Below are positions 22,640-32,760 of a DNA stretch of 64,000 bases, in pieces. The stretch spans positions 32,082,387-32,146,386 of the forward strand of contig JAPWDM010000004.1 in assembly GCA_035578155.1 (NCBI GenBank), given 5' to 3'. This stretch comes from Brachynemurus nebulosus. Its lineage: Eukaryota; Arthropoda; Insecta; Neuroptera; Myrmeleontidae. A program made the translations under genes and the position numbers. The notes under the pieces were generated by a model, which worked only from the letters and a program-made list of their open reading frames with translations, ran no database searches and was not told the DNA's origin. Each line of letters begins with the position of its first letter. Within the stretch, counting starts at the first letter, position 1.

Positions 22640-24381
22640 GAGTAGTAGGAATATAGCGGTTCTAGACCCACCATCCCACCATCCGACTTTTTGAGCGACC
22701 CCGGGAGGTGGTAGGTAACCTATGTGGGTTCTAGAAGCCTCCGGCGGTGGGTGGAGCAAAATTGTTTTCTAGCCCAGTGGAACTTGATCCAACCTAACAG
22801 AATGTAAAGAAATTTGGTGTAACTTAACAAATTTTTCTAACCTAAGAATTCAAAATTCCCCTAATAGATGGCGCAGCCACCTTCCTGTAAATTCGCTACG
22901 AGATGGCGCTCGTAGTCTAGATCCTGTGCGTAAGTTTGAAAAATTGGCGTCGAAAATCCTTTTTGATAGTTAAAAGATGGCGCTGCTAGTCTGAACCACC
23001 GCGAATTCTGTACCTAGATTCAAAATTCCATGAAAAGATGGCGTTGCTAGTAGGAACCACCGCGAATTCTGTACCTAGATTCAAAATTTTATCATATTTT
23101 TATCTAAAAACAGGTTTAAACTGTCAGCTGACGTCATTAACAGGAATGCTGATATTAATAGCGGAGCTTTCTACTTAAAGGGATAGGTCCTTAAGTGATA
23201 ATTCCCAATTTTGATGAGACTTGATCGGTGTGTAGAACAAACAAAAGTACCATACACATATTTTTTTTATCTGCTATAAAAACCATTTAAGGTCACTCCG
23301 AAAAGAGTCACTCCCAAAGAATCACTCCCAAAAGAGTCACTCCCAAAGAGAAATAGTTATTTCTAACGGTATTATAGATAAAATATAGAATGAATATGTA
23401 AGATTTTATATTAAGATTTAAGCTTTTTAGTTTTAACGGTACGGCGTTTAGTAAAAACAGGTAAACTAATATTGATTTTGATGCAGTTTTCATGTTTGAT
23501 ATTAATATTTTGATTGGTCAAACCATTTTCACCCTATTTCAAATTTCACCCCCCAATTTTATCGTCAAGGCCTCTCTAATAGGTCCGACCCTGGATTTGA
23601 GTATGCCAATAGAAAGGTCTTTAAAAATAAAGGATTATACCAATTTAAATTTTTCTTCTAGTTGTTATAGTTTTCGAATAATTTGATAAAATTAAATTTT
23701 CACCCCAACTTCGAAGGTCGATTTCACCCCTTAAATGGTTTTTATAGCAGATAAAAAAAATATGTGTATGGTATTTTTGTTTGTTCTACACACCGATCAA
23801 GTCTCATCAAAATCGGGAATTATCACTTAAGGACCTATCCCTCTAAGTAGAAATCTCCGCTATTAATATCAGCATTCCTGTTAATGACGTCAGATGACAG
23901 TTTAAACCTGTTTTTAGATAAAAATATGATAAAATTTTGAATCTAGGTACAGAATTCGCGGTGGTTCCTACTAGCAACGCCATCTTTTCATGGAATTTTG
24001 AATCTAGGTACAGAATTCGCGGTAGTTCAGACTAGCAGCGCCATCTTTTAACTATCAAAAAGGATTTTCGACGCCAATTTTTCAAACTTACGCACAGGAT
24101 CTAGACTACGAGCGCCATCTCGTAGCGAATTTACAGGAAGGTGGCTGCGCCATCTATTAGGGGAATTTTGAATTCTTAGGTTCGAAAAATTTGTTAAGTT
24201 ACACCAAATTTCCTTACATTCTGTTAGGTTGGATCAAGTTCCACTGGGTTAGAAAAAAATTTTGCTCCACCCACCGCAGGAGGCTTCTAGAACCCACATA
24301 GGTTACCTACCACCTCCCGGGGTCGCTCAAAAAGTCGGATGGTGGGATGGTTTGTCTAGAACCGCTATATTCCTACTACTC
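22640..24381. repeat. Giant palindromic element, family B, innermost of the nest
   Basis: GAGTAGTAGGAATATAGCGG at 22640 mirrors CCGCTATATTCCTACTACTC ending at 24381. TCTT flanks both ends (22636-22639 and 24382-24385), a possible 4-bp duplication. Arms are about 650 bases (22640-23292 and 23733-24381) around a 440-bp loop. The arms carry repeated GATGGCGCTGCTAG/GATGGCGTTGCTAG words. Blocks such as GCAGATAAAAAAAATA, TCATCAAAATCG and GGTCGATTTCACCCC are shared, diverged, with the 9.2 and 11.6 kb palindromes, so the families are related. Confidence 0.8.
23290..23352. repeat. Short tandem repeat GAGTCACTCCCAAA
   Basis: About four units of roughly 14-18 bases with the core TCACTCCCAAA lie at the left edge of the palindrome loop. 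The word CAGTCACTCCCAAAA is also the TIR of the Tc1 element at 26632, probably by chance. Confidence 0.6.
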
Positions 24382-24699
24382 TCTTGCTAAATTATTTAAA
24401 TAGTTTAAAAGTATAATTAATACGGTAAAGAGAGAAAATTTATTCTGATTTTAGAAGACAAAAATTCGCTAATAAAAAAATGCAAGAAAGCGCAAAATTC
24501 TTTAGCAATACCAAGACCAATACCAAGACTGCATTTTGCAAGACCAAGACCAAGACTCAAACTGCTCTAGCAAGACCAAGACCAAGATTCTTAATGCAAG
24601 AACAAGACCAAGACTGTCAAGTCTTGGTCTTGGTCTTGCATTTGCTCATCACTAATTTCAATAATGCTTACGACACAGCATTTGGAAAACACTGCACTA

Positions 24700-24850
24700 A
24701 ATCCCACACAATGTGTGTATATGGGTGTGTCCACACGGGTACTGTCGAACGATACATTCGATTTTTACGAAATTTGACGAAAAGGTTGGAAATTCCATGT
24801 CCTCGAATGAGTTCTTTAGTCAAACTCATGCAATGCCCGAAACCTCAAAT
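24700..24850 (+). mobile_element. HINE-like family, fragment of the 3' half
   Basis: GTGTCCACACGGGTACTGTC, GAACGATACATTCGATTTTT and ACGAAATTTGACGAAAAGG line up with the post-microsatellite block of the other copies. It lies immediately right of the outer hAT element. Neither terminus is present. Confidence 0.6.
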
Positions 24851-25350
24851 AAATGAGTATGATCATATTATGCTCCATTTTTGTGAAGTAGCCGTTGTAT
24901 ATTTGGTTGGTAACAAACTCACGGATTTACTGTACTATAGGCCAAATGTTGCTAACGAGCAACCAATTCGGGGTCTTGATTCGTTTTTTTAAAATTAACA
25001 TTTCAGGTGCAGTAACCACTCTTATTTCAACACATTCATCGGTCTCCACTAATTAATTGTGAACTTACGATGTGTATCTAACAAAATCGAGAATTGATAT
25101 TTCGGAACTAACTTTTGAGACACTTTGTATTTTGGTTTTCATGATTATATATTATTAAATTTATGCATATTATTTATGTGTATTACAGACAATTGTGACT
25201 TTATGGTATATTGTTTTTTTTTCCAATTTAATAACTACTTACCTTTAATTTTTAATTTTGATTGATTGATTTGTATTTTCCTGTGTATGTGTACTGTGTG
25301 TACACACCTTTAGAATTTATATGCATGTATATTACCTGTGTAAATTGAAA
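24851..25350. other. No gene seen
   Basis: No frame or repeat supported. GTGTGTGTACACACC-type alternation occurs near 25290-25310. Confidence 0.45.
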
Positions 25351-25352
25351 TA

Positions 25353-25979
25353 CAGAGTGTCCATAATAGAAGTCCGGGGTTTTAAAAAATTGTTACAAGC
25401 AAACAGTATTAGTTCGCAGGCAGCACTGCGCATTGTTGAAATTGAAACAGCCCAGTAACTGCCATTCACGTAGTTAGTGCAGTGTAATGACGACGTGACA
25501 ACAGAAGATTTGGTGCATAACAGGATTAATAGAAATTGGATCTGTTGTTCCTGCTCAGTGGAACTTTTCATGCCAGTATGGTTGTGATGCACCTAGGGAC
25601 AAAATCGTTCGTCAATGACTTAATGCGTTGAAAGAAACTGAGTGTTTTGAAACAGAAATCACCAGGTGGGCCGCGTGTCTCTGAAGAGAACGTGAAAAGA
25701 ATCCGTACTTTATGCATTCAAAGCGTCCAAAAAAGATCCTTTACAGGATGCAGTCTTCAGTTTGGGGATACTGCGATGACTATAGAGTGTGGCAAGAATT
25801 CGACTATCGTTCGAATATATGCCGTACTAAAAAGGGGCGCACATCAAAATGTACTAAATTGTAAAATAAACTTAATACCACCTGTATAACCACTGTATAA
25901 CACATTATCTTAAATATTTGTTTTCATTACAATATTTAATTTCAAAACCCCGGGTTTTTTTTTTGTTTATGACACCCGG
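25353..25979. mobile_element. Deleted mariner/Tc-type element with TA duplication
   Basis: CAGAGTGTCCATAATAGAAG at 25353 is an imperfect inverse of the right end ACCCGGGTTTT...GACACCCGG (25979). The shared block AGTCCGGGGTTTTAAAA on the left matches CAAAACCCCGGG on the right. TA flanks both ends (25351-25352 and 25980-25981), as in Tc1/mariner elements. The 627-bp body retains part of an N-terminal DNA-binding region. Far shorter than an autonomous element (about 1.3-1.6 kb). Confidence 0.65.
25650..25850 (+). pseudogene. Remnant of a mariner-type transposase N-terminus
   Basis: The open frame reads GGPRVSEENVKRIRT, then QSVQKRSFTGCSLQFG and further on VRIYAVLK. This follows the pattern of insect mariner/Tc3-like N-terminal regions, in which a GRPRVS-type linker joins two helix-turn-helix units and is followed by SP-K-S-R-S-LG and a TV...VL segment. 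The upstream part (25400-25645) is only readable with frame changes, and no catalytic DDE region follows before the right TIR. Non-functional. Confidence 0.5.
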
Positions 25980-25981
25980 TA

Positions 25982-26228
25982 TTTGATAGAAAACTGATAG
26001 TGAATAGTGACGCTAAATATTATTATTCAAATGCAACACTCATTTAAATATGAAATAATTGGAACTGAAAGTTTCTAATTCAAATTTAATATTTTTGGCG
26101 TATCATATTATTATCTAAATATTGTCAAAATGAGTTGTCGAAATTTGCTGACTAGGAGAATGATAAAGATGCTTGATTAAGAGATTCCGTCATTTTAATT
26201 ATACTATGATTTCTTTATATATTTGTAG
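25982..26228. other. No gene seen
   Basis: Short AT-rich spacer between the mariner-type remnant and the next MITE. Confidence 0.5.
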
Positions 26229-26619
26229 TATATAACGTAAAAGCCCCCATTATAGAACGGTATCTAATACTGAAACAGTTTTGACATTTACATATTTATT
26301 TCTTTAATTAAGTAAGGAAACATTAAATGCGAGGTGAATTTAAATTGAAAAACAATCATTCTATTAATAATAATTTTTGTTATTAGACGTTTCTTTCAGA
26401 AATAACTTCATTAATATGTTATTGAGACTCTACTGTACTTAACATTGCGTACGGCCTGATGGGGTTCCACTGTACTTCGACTGGTGGGTATCGAAGTACA
26501 CGCGAATGGTATCTCCAATAGAGTTCGTCACAAGCGAAACCAGAGTACCACAACAATGTAAATGTCAAAACTGTTCCAGTATTAGATACGTTCCATAATG
26601 GGGGCTTTTACGTTATATA
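26229..26619. mobile_element. MITE with ~67-bp inverted repeats
   Basis: TATATAACGTAAAAGCCCCC at 26229 is mirrored by GGGGGCTTTTACGTTATATA ending at 26619. The inversion continues through TATCTAATACTG and AACAGTTTTGACATTTACAT. Total length is 391 bp. The TA at each tip could be a mariner-type duplication. A second small inversion, GTACTTCGA/TCGAAGTAC, lies near 26475-26500. No coding sequence. Confidence 0.7.
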
Positions 26620-26631
26620 TTTTTTTATATA

Positions 26632-27595
26632 CAGTCACTCCCAAAATTATTTGGACAACATTTTATTAATCATTTTTGTTGAATTTATTTTGATTATAAA
26701 ACAGCAAATCGATTTCATAGATACATTCATAAAACGTATGAAGTCTCTACACTATAAATATATATTTATTACTTTCACAGTCAACAAGAAAATTTAAAAT
26801 ATTTAAAAGAATTAAATACATGTGACAACTATCAGGTCACAAAATTATTTGGACACTAATTAACTATATAAAAAAAAAAAAACAGCTCATTCAAGTAAAA
26901 TTAATAGTTTTAGTATTTTGTGACACGTCCTTTAGCCTTAATTACGGCTTCCAAACGTCTTGGCATTAATTTAATTAAATTTTCGGTTACAACCGGACTT
27001 ATCTGCTCCATTTCTGACCTTACATAAGTAATTAATTGGTTCATATTCGAAATAAAATTTCTCCTGACTTTAATCTGTAAATAATGTCATAGATGCTCTA
27101 TGCCCTATGGGATTTAAATCAGGAGACTGTGGAGGTGTCTGAAGCAAATCTGGTAAATTATATGCTGTCCACTGTCTTACCACGTAGGAGGTATGTTTTG
27201 GATCATTGACATTTTAGAACATGTAATTATTGTGCATTCCTACTTTTTGTAGACTAGCATGTAAATGTTGTTTCAGAATGCTTAAATACACAAACTTCTC
27301 CATGATACGATCTAAAACGTGCATGTTCCCTACCCAATTTGCCGCCATACATCCCCAAATCATTACGGAGCCACCTCTGTACTTAACAGTTGAAACCACA
27401 TTTTTTGGATTCAGCGCATCTTTTCGTTTTCTTCACACAAATTGGGGTTTTGTTTTCTTGTGCTGAACATTTCAAATTTAGTTTCATCGGAGAAAAGAAC
27501 CCCCTCCAATGTAATAATTCCTCAAATGTAATAATTTGTTTTTAAATAATTTTTTCTTTATTTTTATGTTGTCCAAATAATTTTGGGAGTGACTG
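26632..27595 (-). mobile_element. Tc1-like element, internally deleted
   Basis: CAGTCACTCCCAAAATTATT at 26632 is mirrored by AATAATTTTGGGAGTGACTG ending at 27595. TA flanks both ends (26630-26631 and 27596-27597). At 964 bp it is well short of a full Tc1 element (about 1.6 kb). The missing part is the 5' end of the transposase gene, which lies on the minus strand. The subterminal sequence TTATTTGGACA also recurs inside (about 26843), as Tc1 subterminal binding-site repeats do. Confidence 0.85.
27070..27520 (-). pseudogene. Broken Tc1 transposase catalytic region
   Basis: On the minus strand the first catalytic aspartate is seen in FSDETKFEMF (about 27500). A one-base shift follows near 27435. 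Next come VKYRGGSVMIWGCMAANWVG, and HNNYMF followed by a stop where Tc1 proteins continue with QQDNDPKH; NDPKHTSY is still readable after the stop. Then QTPPQSPDLNPI (about 27110) supplies the region of the last acidic residue, after which the frame is lost. The N-terminal paired-like DNA-binding domains are absent. Tc1 transposases cut and rejoin at TA sites; this copy cannot encode one. Confidence 0.85.
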
Positions 27596-27597
27596 TA

Positions 27598-28018
27598 TTT
27601 ATATTCTTTGTAGTTTTGTTTTGATCAAACATACCGTCGTTTATTTTTATTCAGTAAATATTGAAACGTTAGTAACATTTATAATAAACAATTATTTGAA
27701 TGTCGAGGATTTACAAAACACAAGAATAATTAATTTCATTCAATACTTTTGATCAGCTTTTAGAAAAATGCCAATAATTTATTAACTAATTAATGTGTCA
27801 AATATCATGTGACAGTTTGAAAGAAAAAGTTCACTGTGATGGATATTCAGTGATCATGTTTGGAGTGAAGAAATTAAAGAGGGAGGAAAAATTTTAACAT
27901 TTAAATAAAAAATAAGAATCTTATAAAAAATATTAAGTTTATATAACAAAATAACTTAATTTGACAACTTAATTTACTTACTTTACAAATAACTTAATTG
28001 TTAACTTAACAATCTGAG
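27598..28018. other. No gene seen
   Basis: AT-rich with repeated AACTTAATT words near 27955-28010; no coding or RNA signal. Confidence 0.45.
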
Positions 28019-28203
28019 ATCGTTGTTTTTTTCAGTTTTTACAGTAAAATTATAAGATATGTACAAGTCGGCTTTCGGTTTTTTCGCCATCGTCAGGTGA
28101 AATACACCGAGCAATTGTCTTTTACCTGACGATGACGAAAAAACTGAAAGTCACTCGTACATTACCTTATAATTTTATTGTGAAAAGTGAAAAAAGCAAC
28201 GAT
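28019..28203. mobile_element. Short hairpin MITE (ATCGTTG ends)
   Basis: ATCGTTG at 28019 and CAACGAT ending at 28203 bracket an imperfect hairpin. AAAATTATAAGATATGTAC mirrors GTACATTACCTTATAATTTT, and CATCGTCAGGT mirrors ACCTGACGATG. Total 185 bp with almost no loop. No target duplication seen. Confidence 0.65.
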
Positions 28204-28271
28204 TTAATATTGTTAATATGGATTTTCATAAAGTAAACCTTTCTAGTGTTAATTATCTATTAATTTATTAA

Positions 28272-29165
28272 GGGGGACCACTAGTGTGACCGCCTGAAAA
28301 AAAGGTGATTTTTGGGAATTTTTTTAAAGAATACTACTGTATGGAATGTTTTAATATTTTAAGGATATATTGGTTGATATATAATAAATTCATGATAAAA
28401 TTTTTGGTGTAAAAGATTGAAAATTCAGTGAGTTATTCACGATCTCCCAAGGCTCCAAAAAAAAGTCCCCCCCCCTGCTGCAGTGAAAGCGACCTTCACA
28501 GTGTCTGAAATCAAACAAACCAAAATGCCTATTAAACTAGAAGGTATTGCCCATGCCGTGAACCTCAATCGAAAAGAAAAGTTGAAACATAACAAAATAG
28601 CGGAGTTTTTAAAAAAAAATTTCAAATTTTGCGCAAAAATTTGATGATTTTTTTTAATCTGCACAATTACATTTTTTATTCAATCGGAAAACTGGAGGTT
28701 CATGGCACGAAGAAACATGTATGAAAGAAGCTGCAATAAAAATCAAATCGATCGAATGATTTGTCTTCGAGTTATAACTGTAGCAAATTTGAAAAATGTA
28801 GTTTTTTTTTTTACTTTACCTTTTAGTTTTAATCACTGAGAATTTTTACTAAAATTATTTACGTTATACTCACTATAACGGTCATAGCAAAACTAGATGA
28901 GTCGTTTAAATGTGCCAGGGTCTAGCTTCTCCACAACATGTGGCTGGCAGCCACGTTCAGAAACTTCCGAACTATCAACTTTCATACATTTCTCAATACC
29001 TCAAAGTTAAAAATGAAAATCAGAATCCGCTCTTCGGATGGCTGTAACTCAAAAACTATTTGAGATATGCACTTGAAATTTTATTATGTTATTTTTAAAG
29101 GTATAGACTATCGAAACATGCAAAAAAATTCCAATTTTTTCAAAGTGTCACACTAGTGGTCCCCC
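28272..29165. mobile_element. TTAA-flanked MITE with GGGGGACCACTAGTGTGAC ends
   Basis: GGGGGACCACTAGTGTGAC at 28272 mirrors GTCACACTAGTGGTCCCCC ending at 29165, and TTAA flanks both (28268-28271 and 29166-29169). The 894-bp interior is mostly unpaired apart from the ends. The TTAA target suggests a piggyBac relative, but the TIR does not begin with the usual CCC or CCY, so the assignment is tentative. The minus-strand frame at 28437-28664 has no domain signal. Confidence 0.65.
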
Positions 29166-29169
29166 TTAA

Positions 29170-30143
29170 TATATTATAAGAATACAACGAAATATTTTAA
29201 AAACTCCATAATTTTTTTTTTTTAAATTGCCAAATAATATTGTTTCAAATATCCATAAACATGTTCGTCTTGACGCCATAATGACATCATTAAAAAAACG
29301 CTCCATTTCCCCTACACCACAGGTGCATCGATTGTTTTCTGAATATACGTATACTAAAGATAACTCGATTTGGTTTGCTATTTAATATCAGTCTACTCAG
29401 TTTTACATTTATTTATCGTAATTGTACTATAAATATATACAAACCTTTCTTACCTATATTTATTTTAAGTGAAAGTAGATAAAAGATTTTTACAGTATTT
29501 TTTTTTTTAAGTTAAAAAAACCTATTTTTCTTTTGTTGTTTACGATAATAATAAGTTACGTTGTACTCTTCAATAAAAACATAAAATTAGTGCTCTGTTT
29601 TTGAACAAAAGTAAATGAGAATGAAATTTGCCTTGTTATTACTGAAATATTACAACCGACAGAATATAGATAAATGTAGATCAAATTAATTAACTTCATA
29701 TAGACAGTACTAACAATGAATGAGTAAGTACTCACTTAGGCGTGCTATTGTTACTAATGCCGTCGTGTCGCCGTAAAAGCTATAATAATCTTCACAAAAT
29801 TTTACATTTTATTTTATTTTATTTTATACACAAGTTTACTATTGTTGGGAAAGTGTTTTGTTGAAAGTAAATTTTAAATTTTACGCAAACAACAGTAAAT
29901 ATTATCGTAAAGAAAATTGCAAGTGTGTGTTGTAAATGAATGATTTAATTGTCTTGTAAAAATTGTAGAATTAAAATTTGAACGTTCAAAACTTTTAGTG
30001 GGGACACAATCTAAAGATTTTAACTCTCAACTATGCTAGTTTGGTATAAATTCAAAAGTTGTTTTCAACATTATCAAATCTAGAGGCTGATATTTCGTCG
30101 CGAAATAAATAAAAAACAGTTGTCATAAATAAAATGATTTATG
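29170..30143. other. No gene seen
   Basis: AT-rich; a TTTTATTTTATTTTA run lies at about 29808-29828. No exon is supported. Confidence 0.5.
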
Positions 30144-30677
30144 CCTGATTCGCCTGTTCCCGTTTCGCCTGACCAATTAAAATTTCCCGATTCGCCTGAC
30201 GATTCAAATTATGGTATCGTTTCGCCTGACCATAAATTGAACGATGGCTGCCTTTTTTTATTATAATGTCAAAATAACACCATAAGAGATTTTAAGGAAA
30301 ATTCAAAGAAAATCTAGCAACTTTCCTTCCTACTTTTTCAAGACTTAGGACTAGCAGTAATTTTTGATAGATGTAATTAAAAGTTTATTTGCTTTACGTT
30401 TTGTCAATTTAAAAAAAAAAAATTAAAAAATAATTTGAACTAATAAAATTAATTTATCTTAAGCTTAACAGTTTAAGCTATTTTTTCTAAACATCTTCCT
30501 ACTGTTATTTCATTATTTAAGTATAGCTTTCTTGAATTTGTCTTATTCTTTTATTTACCTATAAAGTAGATCAGGCGAATCACAACTATTTATTTCCGTC
30601 TAACATATGGCCAGGCAAAACGCAACCAAAGCGTACCAAATTTTAATTTCAGGCGAAACGAGAACAGGCGAAACAGG
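30144..30677. mobile_element. TIR element with clustered TTCGCCTGA motifs
   Basis: CCTGATTCGCCTGTTCCCGT at 30144 resembles the inverse of the right end, ACGAGAACAGGCGAAACAGG, ending at 30677. The 9-mer TTCGCCTGW occurs four times in one orientation within the first 85 bases. It or close variants (TCAGGCGAA, ACAGGCGAA) occur three to four times inverted in the last 110 bases. Such subterminal clusters are usual binding sites for a transposase supplied in trans. The middle is plain AT-rich DNA. Superfamily not determined; no duplication seen. Confidence 0.65.
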
Positions 30678-31037
30678 AATATACTAATAAAATATTAAAT
30701 TGGAGACAAAATCTACTTGATGAATTTTTATGGTTGTAGTTATGTTTTAAGAAATTGGTTTTCCTAAATTATATTTTTATACCTATATACTAATAGTATA
30801 GTCCAAGCACTGACAGCAAAATTTTGACCGGTATCGGACAATTATCCAGTTAGTTTTTAACCACCGAAGTTTTGACCAAATTCTGGTAGCAATCTAATAC
30901 ATGGCCTAATTAGTGTACATCAGTTCGAGCTGCGATCTGGCAAGAATTTTTACCAAGATTTATTTGAGCTGCCAATTGGGAGAATCTGTAAAATTACTGT
31001 TATAAAAGGATCAGTTTGGCACTTCAGGATGGTTTTC

Positions 31038-31100
<63 letters not shown>

Positions 31101-32756
31101 GTACGTCTAATTATTTATTGAACACGAATTAGGTTATTAACTCGGGAATTCCCAATGTCGCCTCTAGGTGACAGTGATTTGTGATTTTTTTTTACAGACA
31201 ATATAACAAATTTTAAAAATAAATGTGTTACGACTAAAATGTTAATACTTAGTAGTTTCATGGTTTTAATTTGGCAACACTGAAGTTATGTTAACGGTCA
31301 AATTAATTCTGTAGTTTCAAACGATTTGCTCTTTTATTGCACGTGAGTGTATCTTGTGGTATTTTCGCTGTTATAAAAATGTCTAAAAAGTAGGTACTGT
31401 TATTATTGTTATAACAAATTATTTAAGAATCAAGCTTATAATGAAAGTGATTTTTTGCTGGTAATTTCACACCGTTTTATCAGTTCATATTACAAATAAC
31501 GGCCCAAATGACCTATAATTGACAGGCCATTTAAAAAAAAAAAAAAAACAAAAAAACTAAAGGGTATTTTTTTTCAATTATTTATTTTTTATATGTTGAG
31601 TATCTGAAGATAAAAACTAGCACAAAATAAGAATATTTTGTCGATAGATCACGGCTTGGGAATTGTCGTGTTAATTAGATTCATAACAGGGTTTAGTCAA
31701 AAACAAAAGGAACATTCCATATTTGTTAAGTAATCTTTTTTTTTATTTTCTTTTTTAACTAACTGCGAGTGTTTCACACTGGTCAAAATTTTTCAGTCAA
31801 CACTTGGACCAGTAGATATATTAACACTGGTGGGATAATTTAAAAGAAAGTTTTCTTAAAAAATTAGTAATGTAGAATTATTTTTGACTCTATAAAATTA
31901 ATTATTATGTGTTTAGACATAAAATATATGCTTTAAGACATAATAAAAATTGTAAAATCAAAACTAATTAACGTGTACAAGTTTATTTTCTAATCGTTTA
32001 TCGAAGTCATTATTAATAAATGATTATAACATTCAGTTTGATTGAATTATAATCTGTTTTTCTAAACACATCTAGTAATTATGATTTGTCGTTTCTAAAA
32101 AAAAAAAAAATATTTATATGTTAGGTACACATTAAATTTATCTTTTCTATATTAGTAATGTTGTAAAATTAAATTCATTTTATTCGTTGATCAAGAGTGA
32201 TCACTTTCACGTAGATAAATTAATCATAAGTAGTTGCAGAAATCTATGCACGTTTTGTCGTAATGAACGATTCACCTAGTACGACTCACACATAGTTATG
32301 TGTAAATCAGCCTTTCTGCCGTCATATTCAAGATAATTAGGTATATAATATAAGCTAACTATATGGGTAACAAAAATTATAAATTATTGCATATTTTGAT
32401 ATTACATAAAGAATGGGCTTCTAAAATCAGTTAAAACCAAAAAAAATTGCATAATTTACTGAATAAAAACAAAATTCCGTTGAATTTCCATGTTGATTTG
32501 AAGCTTTGTTATTGTTAAACTCTTACAAATAATGAGAGTTTTTTAGTTATATTTCAATGAATGGTGATGCTAAAAATTCAAGTTTAAAAATGGTTAGGAG
32601 ATGCGTTAAAAAAAAAATGTTAATTCTTGGAGTAAATGAATTATTAACTTAAAATCTAACAACATCAGACAGTATCACATTAAGTGCAGCATGGCCCGAG
32701 ATTAAAAAAGATCACATTGTACACTTTCAACTTCATTAAATATTACTTATCAATCC
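30678..32756. other. No gene seen; (TA)n at 31041-31095
   Basis: Mostly AT-rich unique-looking sequence. A (TA)~27 tract lies at 31041-31095, and TGTCGCCTCTAGGTGACA (31155-31172) is a near-palindrome. ATGTCTAAAAAGTAGGT near 31380 has an ATG followed by a donor-like GTAGGT, but nothing else supports an exon. Confidence 0.45.
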
Positions 32757-32760
32757 TTAA

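Larger units (their letters stand above)
22471..24654. mobile_element. hAT MITE rich in CAAGAC repeats, nested in the outer hAT
   Basis: Perfect 8-bp duplications ATTTCAAT lie at 22463-22470 and 24655-24662. Ends are TTGTGATGAGCAAA and TTTGCTCATCACTA. Next to both ends are runs of the hexamer CAAGAC/GTCTTG (22490-22635 and 24500-24640), so the MITE is largely built of a hexanucleotide repeat in both orientations. It is itself split by the palindrome at 22640-24381. Open frames through it (24480-24992, plus; 22466-22759, minus) are products of the repeat and are not genes. Confidence 0.8.
22220..24694. mobile_element. Outer hAT MITE split by later insertions
   Basis: CAGTGTTTCCCAAACTTATC at 22220 faces TTTGGAAAACACTG ending at 24694, typical hAT ends. 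The flanks CATTAGAT (22212-22219) and CACTAAAT (24695-24702) agree at six of eight positions. The element's own sequence is 22220-22470 and 24663-24694; the rest is inserted material. GCGGAACATTTCAAT on the left continues as ATAATGCTTACGACACAGC after removal of the insertion. Confidence 0.7.

Noticed and set aside
22466..22759. Leu/Ser/Trp-rich minus-strand frame resembling a membrane protein
   Set aside because: It is the complement of the CAAGAC repeat plus the end of the palindrome arm, with no independent support.
23290..23352. Link between the TCACTCCCAAA tandem and the Tc1 TIR CAGTCACTCCCAAAA
   Set aside because: The shared word is short, there is no TA context, and nothing else of the Tc1 element is nearby.
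24480..24992. 170-codon open frame, the longest on either strand
   Set aside because: Its first half is a translation of CAAGAC hexamer repeats, and it then crosses the ends of two hAT elements and a HINE fragment. It is an artefact of repeat composition.
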